Shown here one piece after another: positions 53,243-61,453 of a stretch of 64,000 bases of DNA. The stretch is from positions 124,001 to 188,000 of the forward strand of contig CAWJTQ010000023.1 of the NCBI GenBank assembly GCA_963845695.1. Direction: 5' to 3'. Source of the stretch: CAWJTV01 sp963845695 (GTDB taxonomy: Bacteria > Planctomycetota > Planctomycetia > Isosphaerales > Isosphaeraceae). Below the pieces are notes generated by a model, which saw only the letters and a list, made by a program, of their open reading frames with translations, had not been told where the DNA came from and did no database searches. Every line of letters starts with the position of its first letter. Within the stretch, counting starts at the first letter, position 1. Both the position numbers and the translations under genes were made by a program.

Positions 53243-54635
53243 TCAAGCGAGTTGAGCTTCGGGCGACGACAGGATCAGTGCGACCGCCCGCCGCGCGGAA
53301 TCGGCGAGAGACGGCGAGCCGGTTCCGGCGAGCCTGGTGATCCGATCGCGCCAGCCCGCGCCGGGGTCGGCCCCCAGCAGGATTTCCGCCAGCGATCCGA
53401 CGACCCGATCGAGGCTCGACGCGCCGCCGGCCGGCCCGGCCAGGCGGAGTGCGTCGGGGGGCTCGGCCAGGCCGAGCTCGCGTCCGGAGGCCAGGGCGGT
53501 CGCGAAATTCATCCGGGCGATCATCCCGCGCGAGCTGAGCCAGGAGCGTCCCCCGGCCCAGCCGCCGACGTTCGGGGGGTAGAACAGGTCCTGGCCCATC
53601 CGGGTCGCCCAGCCGGCCAGCACCACGGGGTTCGGCGCCGGGTCGATGCAACCCAGCGCCCGCACCGCGCCGACGACGAACTCGACCGGTCCCACGACCC
53701 GCGTGCCGAGGTTCGCCGCCGCGAAGAAGGCGCGCGATCGCAGGATCGTCGCGACGCCCCAGCCGATATCGAGGTGATGCGCGCGCAGGCCCTCGGCCAG
53801 CTCGTCCACGTCCTGCGAGCGGACGCTCCCCTCGCCCATGAACGTCTCGCAGAGCCGGCCGGCCAGCCGCCGCGCCGTGGCCGGATGCTCCAGCAGCAGC
53901 CGGATGAGGTCGGAGCCGGCCCACTTCCCGGACTGCGCCGAGGATCGTCTTCTCGCCCGGGTCATGGTTCGCGGCGTATTCGAGGAACGCGCCGTCGGCC
54001 ACGGTCCAGCCGGTGAGCGCCCGCGCGGCCTCCTTCACGTCGCCCTCGGAATAGTGGCCGATCCCGAGGGTGAACAGCTCCATCAGCTCGCGGGCGAGAT
54101 TCTCGTTGGGGTGCCCCTTGCGATTGGCCGGGGCGTCGAGCCAGTTCAACAGGGCCGGGTCGCGCATCGCGGCGTCCAGGAGCTCGCCGAACGGGGCCCG
54201 GGCGTATCTGCGAAAGAGATCGTTCTGCCGCCGCATGGCGGCCAGGTCGTTGACCTTCTGGTTGCCGGTGGCGAAGTGGTTGTGCCACATCAGCGAGAGC
54301 CGCTCGCCCAGCGGGTCGGGGCCGAGCAGCATGCGGAAGATCCACCACGCCTTGAGGCGGTCCGGATCGCCCGTCGCGACCGCCGCCTCGGCGATCGCCG
54401 CCGAGGCCCGTTCGAACTCGGCCGCGGCCCCGGCGGGGAGCATCCGGCCGGCCAGGAGCCGGTCGACGCTCGCCTCCGGGCCATCTTCCAGGTCGCGCCG
54501 CAGCTCCTCGCCGGTCGCGGCGAACCCCGCCCGGCGGTGGAGGTGGACGACGCGGCGGAGGTCCCAGGGCGATTCGGGCGTCGGCCGGTAAGGGGCCCAG
54601 TAGCCCCCCGGGGGGCTGTTATCGGGATGACTCAT
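53243..54635 (-). CDS. DUF1800 protein (frameshifted)
   Basis: Start ATG 54635 (MSHPDNSPPGGYWAPYRPTP) with 'ggag' 8 nt upstream. DUF1800 motifs: 'LRRVVHLHRRAGFAATGEEL', 'RLSLMWHNHFATGNQKVNDL', 'NENLARELMELFTLGIGHYS' and 'VKEAARALTGWTVADGAFLE'. A break after 'HDPGEKTILG' (near 53938) switches frame to 'SDLIRLLLEHPATARRLAGR', 'ILRSRAFFAAANLGTRVVGP' and 'LFYPPNVGGWAGGRSWLSSR', ending at 53243. Intact length about 464 residues. No signal peptide is obvious, so export may depend on its DUF1501 partner. Two shortened copies of its 5' end lie at 58079 and 61418. Confidence 0.85.
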
Positions 54636-54657
54636 GGTCCACGCTCCGGTCGTCAGT

Positions 54658-57564
54658 TCAATCCTCCGCCTTGATGTCGCCCAGCTCCTTGACTTCGCCC
54701 GCCCGGATGATCACGTCCGCGGCCGCCCGGCCGGCGAACCGGCCGTCCTTCCAGGCGGTCAGGGTGTATTTCAGGCCGGGGACCAGGCCGGAGACCCGGA
54801 ACCGCCCGTCCTTGTCGGTCCTGATGGACGACGGGAGGGCCCCCTTGTCGAACTTCGCGCCGTCCTCCCCGAAGAGGATCGGGCGGTCGCAGGTCAACAG
54901 GGCCCCGGCCTGCGGCAGGCCGCCGCGATCGACGAGCCGGCCGGACAGGGTCCCGCACGGCTCGAGCCTGACGGTCAGGGGGCCCGCCTCATCGGGCTTG
55001 ATCACATAGGCCCCGGCGAGGTGCTTCGCCTCGTGATAGAAGAGCAGCCCGCGCTTCCGCTGGGTCCCGAGCGCGTGCACCTCGAACTCGGCCGTGGGAA
55101 GCGGTCGCTCGGACCATCTCTGGTAGTAGTCCTCCGCGCCCAACATCAGGGCGCCGGCCACCGGCTCGCCGTCGGGGCCGACGAGCTTGCCCTTGAGCGT
55201 CCGGCCGCGGTCGAGCCCGATGTCGACCGTGACCGACTCTTCCCCTGGCCTGGGATCGATCTCGATGAGGGTGTTGAAGTTCGCCGGGATGATCTGGTTG
55301 GGGAGCGCATTGACGACCTCGAGCCCCCGCGGGTCCCGTCCCTTGATGTTTTCGAGCCCGGCTCCCATCCGGTAGGGCCCGGGGGCCCAGGCGCCCAGGA
55401 TGCCCCGGCCGGGGATGACCGCGATCTGGAATTCCCCGTTCTCGTCGGTTCGGAACGGCCTCAGGAACCGGAGTCGTGCCGTACCCCGGGTAGTCCTTCA
55501 GCGTGCGGATTGTCCTCGAGGATGAAGTAATTGAGTTCCGCAGAAACCGGCCTGCCGGTCGAGCGATCGATGACCCGCCCGCGCGCCGAGGTGCCGCGCC
55601 TCAGGGCGAAGTCCTTGCGGACCGAGGCCGGCCCGGGTGCGTCGCCGACGTGCTGGAGCGACGGGACGTAGGGCGGCCCCTCCTTCGCGACGGCCAGGAG
55701 CTCCTGGTCCTTGCCGAAGTCGTCCTTCGGGGGTAACCCCGAGAGCCGGTAATCGCCCCGCGCGTCGGTGGTCGTCTTGAAGTAGCGGAACGGATTGCCG
55801 AAGGGCCTCGTCGTCTGCACGGTGATGCCGGCCAGCGGCCGGCCGTTGTCCTTGTCGCGGACCGTCCCGACGATCTCGAGGCCGGGGCCGGCCGCGAGCT
55901 CGGGCGCTGCGCCGTGAAACACGACGTCGCGTTTGGGCACGTTGTCCCGCTCCAGGGGCGGGACCTTCACCGCCGGCATGTCCCGGGTCGCGGCATACTC
56001 GAAGAGCGTCTCGATGCCCGGACCGCCGACGAGCAACGCGGCGATCCGCTCGCGGCCGACCCCCTTGAGCGTGAACCGTCCCTCGCGGTCGGCCACGACC
56101 GCGGGGAACAGCGCCGGGATGTCGTCGCCGGACCAGGATCGGAGCGTCCTGGACTGGGCCGGGTAGGCGGCTCTCTCCTTCTTCAGGGCATCGAGCCACT
56201 CGTCGAGCGTGCCGGAGATGGGCCGGAGGATGCCGACGAGCTGGATCGTGGCCCCGGCGACGGGCCGGCCCTGGATGTCGATCACCCGCCCTCGGATCGG
56301 CACGTCGTCCCTGGCGAGGCGGAGCACCGGCGCGGCGTCGCCGCCCGCCGGCTCCAGGAACGCCGGCCCGTATCCCTCGGCCATGACCACGAGCTGGGCC
56401 GATCCGTCCCGGGCGGCCTTCACGTCCCCCGGCGACAGGCGGAACGAGCCGTCGGGGCCCGTGCGGGTCAGCAGGACTGCGCCCTTCGTCCCGGGGGCGT
56501 ATCGCTTGCGGAAGTTATTGACGGGATCGGGCTCGGGGTAGCACCGGTACACGGTCGCCCCCGCGACGGGCTTGCCGTCGGGGTCGAGGACCCGGACGGT
56601 CACCGTCGCGCCGGAGTTCGGCTGCACCGGCGTCTGCGTGGCCGGAGGTAGCCGGGATTCCGCTGGCCGCCCTCCGGCCACCGGCGAGGAACGCTTCATC
56701 GGCTGTTGGTCTTGGGTGGCCGTCACGCCGGCAATACCCCAGCCGATTCCCCCGGCAGCCAACAACGCAACCGCTCCCAGCTTCAACTTGGTCATGAGCA
56801 TCGTCCTGAGCACCTCCCGGCAGAGGGCGGCCGTCGATGCCGAGACCATCCCCGCCGCCGCCCGCGATGCGGAGTAAGCCGTCCGCTCAATCAAAGCCCT
56901 CGGTACCATCTCCGCAGAGGCGCGTTCGTGGAGTAGCGCCGCCAATGCGACAGCCGGCTCGAATCCGCGACGGACGAGCCTGGAGCGGAGCAGCTCCTTG
57001 GCGCGCCCCAGTCGCCCGCGAACTGAGCCCTCGGTCCAGCCGAGCTGGGCCGCGGCTTCCGCCCTGGTCCGCCCCTCCAGCACGCAAAGCACGACCGGCA
57101 GACGATAGGTCGCTGGGAGCCGGTCGATCTCATCATAGATCTCTGGCCATCGGTCGTCGTGAGCCATATCGATAACGGCCTCGACCGCCCTCAACTCGGC
57201 TGCCCTCCGTTCGTGCCTTCTCCTGCGAGCTGCCGCGCGGTTGGCGAGGAGACAGACCCGACGCGCCACGCCGTAAAGCCACCCCGCTAAGGAGTCGCGC
57301 CCCCGGACCGACCCGGGCCGCCGGGCGAGGATCAGGAACGTGGCCTGGAACGCGTCATCGACCTCGCCGGGATTCTTGAGCGACCGGCGGCAGACCGCCA
57401 ACACCATCGGCGCGTGCCGCTCGACCAACATCGCGAAGGCGTCCTCGTCCCGGTGTGAGAGGAATCGCTCCAGCAGTTGGCCGTCCGCCAGGCCGACGAA
57501 CGAGCCCGCGGTGAACAGCCGGTCGAGATGCCCCAGGGCGGTCTTGAAGTCTTGAAATGGCCAT
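54658..57564 (-). CDS. ECF sigma factor fused to carboxypeptidase-regulatory-like region (frameshifted)
   Basis: The likely start is ATG 57564 (MAISRLQ), joined to 'TALGHLDRLFTAGSFVGLAD' by removing one base near 57540; 'gagga' lies upstream. Without this the frame opens at 57689. Sigma region 2: 'MLVERHAPMVLAVCRRSLKN' and 'DDAFQATFLILARRPGSV'. Region 4: 'ATYRLPVVLCVLEGRTRAEA' and 'EGSVRGRLGRAKELLRSRLV'. Membrane helix 'LKLGAVALLAAGGIGWGIAG'. Then repeated CarboxypepD_reg-like beta sandwiches ('VRVLDPDGKPVAGATVYRCY', 'GRVIDIQGRPVAGATIQLVG', 'GTVRDKDNGRPLAGITVQTT'). A break near 55470 leads to 'GKLVGPDGEPVAGALMLGAE' and the end at 54658. DUF1800 starts 22 nt later. Probably a membrane-tethered transcription regulator sensing an extracytoplasmic signal. 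Confidence 0.8.
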
Positions 57565-57689
57565 CGCCAATGAGTCCTCGGTGCGCCAACAAGCCGCACT
57601 GCCCATGATGTTGCCGGCGACGGCCAGAATGGCACGGTCTTTTTTCGACGATCATTTTGGAGTGTGAGTGGAACTACGGACCGGCCCAA

Positions 57690-57959
57690 AGTGGCTCACG
57701 ATGTTCTAGCATGGCCAAGTTGATGCGCATGGAGCAACTCCGCTGATCACTGAGAGCTTGCTCTAAGTCTTTAATCTGACAAGAGTTGACTCAAGATGTC
57801 TCGCGATGGAAATGCCGAAGACAGGACTTAAATCTGCACGGGCGTGTCAAGCCGACGAGTACCTGAACTGACCGTGGGACCGTCGCTCTCTTCGGGCAGA
57901 AAAAGGGCTATCTTGCAAAAAGCCTCTGTTCTTCGGTGATCATGGCCCTGATCGCAGGG
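57690..57959. other. Intergenic region upstream of the sigma-fusion gene
   Basis: It is AT-richer than its surroundings and lies between the start of the sigma-fusion gene and the DUF1800 remnant. It probably holds a promoter; no further feature is recognised. Confidence 0.4.
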
Positions 57960-58079
57960 CATCGATAGGAATCCCGCCCGGCGGTGGAAGTGGACGACGC
58001 GGCGGAGGTCCCAGGGCGATACAGCCGTGGGCCGATATGGGGCCCAGTGGACCCGCCGGCCCTGATCAGGGTCGGTCAT
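57960..58079 (-). pseudogene. DUF1800 5' remnant (copy 1)
   Basis: From ATG 58079: MTDPDQGRRVHWAPYRPTAV, then 'SPWDLRRVVHFHRRAGF', which aligns with the first 37 residues of the DUF1800 protein at 54635 ('YWAPYRPTPESPWDLRRVVH'). Similarity stops there and the rest of the gene is missing. It starts 22 nt after the stop of the M56 gene at 58102, the same spacing as the intact DUF1800 gene has to its own upstream gene. Confidence 0.75.
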
Positions 58080-58101
58080 CAGAAACACTCCCGGCGTGAG
58101 G

Positions 58102-61100
58102 TTAGTCGCCCACCTTGACGTCTCCCAGGTTCTTGGTCTCGCCCGCCTTGATGATCACGTCCTTGGCCGCCTCGCCGAGGATCTGGCGGCTGGCCCAGAC
58201 TCTCAGGGAGTACTTCAGACCGGGGACCAGGCCGGAGACGCGGAACCGTCCGTCCTTGTCAGTCTTGATCGATGTCGGGAGCGAGCCCTTCTCGAATCGC
58301 GAATCCCTCCCTTCATAAGGACGATCACAGGACATCTGGGCTCCGGCCTGAGGCAAGCCGCCGTCATCGACGAGCCGGCCGGTCAAGGTCCCGCACCGTT
58401 GCAGCCTGATGGTCACGGGGCCCTTCTCGTCGGGCTCGACCACATACGCCCCGGCGAGCTGCTTCGCCTCGTGATAGAAGAGTAACCCGCGCTTGTCCCT
58501 CGACCCGAGCGCGTGCACCTCGAAATCGGCTGAAGGGAGGGGTTGGTGCGACCAGGTCTGGAAGTGATCCGCCCCGCCCATCATCAGGGCGCCGGCCACC
58601 GGCTCGCCGTCGGGGCCGACGAGCTTCCCGGTGAGCGTCCGGCCGCGGTCGAGCTCGATGTCGGCCGTGACGGACTCATCCCCGGCTTTCGGGTTGATCT
58701 CGACGAGGGTGTTGTGGTTCCCCGGGTAGAGGGAATGGGGGCGAGCGCGGAACATTCCGGGCAACACCTCCTTCAGCCCCTTGATCTTGTCGAAGCCGAC
58801 GCCCAGCCGGTACGTGTCGCTGCCGGACCGGGCGCCGACGATACCCCGACCAGGAATGACGGCGATCTGGAATTCGCCGTTCTCGTCGGCATGGAACGGC
58901 ATCCCGACCCGGACTGTGCCGTACCCCGGGTAGTCCTTCAGGTGAGGATTGTCCTCGAGGATGTAATAGTCGAGGTTCGCCAGGACCGGCTTGCCGGTGG
59001 ACTTATCGGTAACCCTCCCGTGCGCCCAGGCCCCACGCTTCAGGGCGAAGTCCTTGCGGATCGGGCCGGGCCCTTTGCTGTCCCCCACGTGCTGAACCGA
59101 TGGCAGGTAGGCTGGCCCATCTTTCAGCGAGGCGAGGACGTCTTGCTCGTCGCCGAATTTGGTCTTCGGTGGGATCCCCAAGATCCGGTAACGGCCCTGG
59201 GCGTCGGTGGTCGTCTTGAGGAAGCGGCCGGGGTTGCCGAACAGCGCCGTGGTCTGCACAGTGACGCCGGCCAGCGGCCTGCCGGTATCCTTGTCGCGGA
59301 CCGTTCCGACGATCTCCAGATCGGGGCCGGCCACGAGGTCGAACGTGGCGCCGTGATAGACGATGTCGCGTCCGTGATATCGCGCGTCGAAGTCGGCGAC
59401 CTTTATCGTCGGCATGTCGCGGGTCGCGACGAACTCGAACCGGGTCTCGACACCCGGCCCACTGATGAGCAGCGAGACGATCCGCTCGCGGCCGACGCCC
59501 TTGAGCGTGAACCGTCCCTCGCGGTCGGCCGTGACCGCGGCGAAGAGCAACGGGAACTCGTCGTTCGACCAGGAACGGAACATGTGGTACTGTTCGTTGT
59601 AGGCGAACTTCTCCCTCTTCAGGGACTCGAGCCATTCGTCGAGGTTGCCGAAGGGGTACCAGAGGAGCCTGACGAGCTGGACCGTGGCCCCGGCGACGGG
59701 CCGGCCCTGGATGTCGATCACCCGCCCCCGGATCGGCACGTCGTCCTTGACGAGGTGAAGCACCTTCATGCCATCGCCGACCGATGGGTCCACGAAAGCC
59801 GGCCCGTATCCCTCGGCCGTGATCACGAACTGGGCATCGTGTTCCAGGGCAGCTTTCGCGTCATCCGGCGCGAGCCGAAACGAGCCGTCGGAGCCGGTCC
59901 GGGTTAGCAGGACCGGGGGCTTCGGCTTAGTCTCATGAGCGAGGGAATGGAAGGCGATGTCGAATTTGTACACGACAGCCCCCGCGGCGGGCTTACCGTC
60001 CGGGTCGAGGACCCGGACCGTCGCGCCGGATTCGGTCCCGTGGCTCGCCTTCGGGTCGGGTTTCTGGCCGGCTTGCGGAGCGACAGGCGATCCGGGCGGG
60101 TCGGCCCCGACAGCGGCCGGTCGGAAGGTCAGGACGGAGAGCGCCAGGATGGCCAGCGCCATCGCGCCGCGGACGCCCAGGCCCCAGCGCCTCGGACAGG
60201 TCGGCTCCACGCGGAAATCGCGATCGAGCAGCATGATGATCCTCCTCTTGAGCTGAGAGGGACGCTCCCACAGGGCCAGCGAGCCCGCCGCGGCGAGCCG
60301 CGGCCGGTCGGGCGTCTGCTGGGCCCACGACAGCAACGCCTCGGCATAATCGACCCGCCCGTCGGCCGCCGCCGCGTCGGCCAGTAGCTCCTGATCCTCG
60401 CGGGTCCGGCGGCGGAGCCACCAGTAGACCGGATGCGCGAAAAGAAGCGGCATCAGGAGCCCCGAGAGGGCGATCCACCAGAGGTCCCGGTTGCGGACGT
60501 GCGCCCATTCGTGCGCCAGCGCGGCCTCGAGCCGGCATCGCGGCTCGTCCTCGACGAACCGCTCGGGGAGGATGATGGCCGGACGCAGCAGGCCGACCGC
60601 GACGGGCTGGGCCAGCCGGCCGGAGACGAGCAGGTCCGGCGCGGCCCGGCCGTCACCGACGATCTCTGCCAGCACATCTCGCGACCATCGCGGCGCGGGT
60701 CGCGATCGGCGCCGGAGGACGGCCGTCTGCCACAAGCCGATCCCGAGCCAGGCCAGCACCAGGCCCCCGCCGGCCACGAATGCCCGGCCGGCGAGAGCGG
60801 GCCAATCGGGCATGGGATCGACCGCCGATGAGCGAACGGCCGGCTGGCTGGATGTGCCCTCGGCTCGGGTTTCCTCCCCGCGTGCGGACGGCAGGGGCTG
60901 ACCGGGCGGCGCCTCTCGAGGAGGTTCGATCCGGGCCGCGAGCGGAAGGGACGTCGCGAGTTCCGATTCGTTCGCCGAGGGCGCGATGGGCCGTCGGACC
61001 GGTTGAGACCGGGCGGGCCGGACGCGCCAGGTCGCCCGGGGCCAGCCGGGGAAGGCGGCGAGAATCGCGAGCATCGCCAGCCCGGCGACGCCCGACCGCG

Positions 61101-61227
61101 CGACCAGCAAGCGACGGGCCGGTTGTCTCAGCGCGACCATGGCCGCAACGGCCGCGACCAGGACCACCGTCGTGAGGGCGTAATAGTCCACCAGCCAGTC
61201 GCACACCGTCTCGGACCAGAATCTCAT
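58102..61227 (-). CDS. BlaR1/M56 metallopeptidase fused to carboxypeptidase-regulatory-like region
   Basis: 1041 residues, intact. ATG 61227 with 'ggggggaag' just upstream; ATGA overlap with a BlaI-like remnant. Membrane segments at about 15-33 ('LTTVVLVAAVAAMVAL') and 42-60, with more around residue 185. M56 zinc motif HEWAH in 'LEAALAHEWAHVRNRDLWWI' at about residue 238, then 'HPVYWWLRRRTREDQELLAD' with the third ligand. A membrane helix near residue 350 ('GAMALAILALSVLTF') is followed by about 650 residues of CarboxypepD_reg-like sandwiches ('VRVLDPDGKPAAGAVVYKFD', 'GRVIDIQGRPVAGATVQLVR', 'GKLVGPDGEPVAGALMMGGA') almost identical in order to the sigma-fusion gene. In BlaR1 systems such a peptidase cleaves a BlaI repressor. 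Here the repressor gene is only a remnant. Confidence 0.88.
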   Translation of the reverse strand: MRFWSETVCDWLVDYYALTTVVLVAAVAAMVALRQPARRLLVARSGVAGLAMLAILAAFPGWPRATWRVRPARSQPVRRPIAPSANESELATSLPLAARIEPPREAPPGQPLPSARGEETRAEGTSSQPAVRSSAVDPMPDWPALAGRAFVAGGGLVLAWLGIGLWQTAVLRRRSRPAPRWSRDVLAEIVGDGRAAPDLLVSGRLAQPVAVGLLRPAIILPERFVEDEPRCRLEAALAHEWAHVRNRDLWWIALSGLLMPLLFAHPVYWWLRRRTREDQELLADAAAADGRVDYAEALLSWAQQTPDRPRLAAAGSLALWERPSQLKRRIIMLLDRDFRVEPTCPRRWGLGVRGAMALAILALSVLTFRPAAVGADPPGSPVAPQAGQKPDPKASHGTESGATVRVLDPDGKPAAGAVVYKFDIAFHSLAHETKPKPPVLLTRTGSDGSFRLAPDDAKAALEHDAQFVITAEGYGPAFVDPSVGDGMKVLHLVKDDVPIRGRVIDIQGRPVAGATVQLVRLLWYPFGNLDEWLESLKREKFAYNEQYHMFRSWSNDEFPLLFAAVTADREGRFTLKGVGRERIVSLLISGPGVETRFEFVATRDMPTIKVADFDARYHGRDIVYHGATFDLVAGPDLEIVGTVRDKDTGRPLAGVTVQTTALFGNPGRFLKTTTDAQGRYRILGIPPKTKFGDEQDVLASLKDGPAYLPSVQHVGDSKGPGPIRKDFALKRGAWAHGRVTDKSTGKPVLANLDYYILEDNPHLKDYPGYGTVRVGMPFHADENGEFQIAVIPGRGIVGARSGSDTYRLGVGFDKIKGLKEVLPGMFRARPHSLYPGNHNTLVEINPKAGDESVTADIELDRGRTLTGKLVGPDGEPVAGALMMGGADHFQTWSHQPLPSADFEVHALGSRDKRGLLFYHEAKQLAGAYVVEPDEKGPVTIRLQRCGTLTGRLVDDGGLPQAGAQMSCDRPYEGRDSRFEKGSLPTSIKTDKDGRFRVSGLVPGLKYSLRVWASRQILGEAAKDVIIKAGETKNLGDVKVGD

Positions 61228-61418
61228 CGCTTCCCCCCTTTCTCGTTGTCCCGCTCCTGAGCGCGCTTCTTGGCCTAGGCGATCCTCGCCCAGGGCGCCG
61301 TCGAAGATTTGGTCCAGGAAGCCCCTCGCGAGCTTGCGAAACACGTGATCGCGGCAGAAGTCCCAGATCAATCCGGGCGTCGGCCGATAAGGAACCCCGT
61401 GGCCTCCGAGGCTGTCAT
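61224..61418 (-). pseudogene. DUF1800 5' remnant joined to a BlaI/MecI 3' remnant
   Basis: From the ATG-like start at 61418 the DNA resembles the DUF1800 5' end ('cggccgacgccc' and 'ctgggac' blocks; frames give PYRPTPGLIWDF). At about 61365 this changes to 'CRDHVFRKLARGFLDQIFDG', like the C-terminal half of BlaI/MecI repressors. A shifted frame then ends 'AKKRAQERDNEKGGKR' with a stop at 61224 overlapping the M56 start. Neither gene is complete, so recombination has joined them. Confidence 0.6.
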
Positions 61419-61453
61419 CAAAGCTGGTCGTGATCCACGCACCGGGCGGAGGC

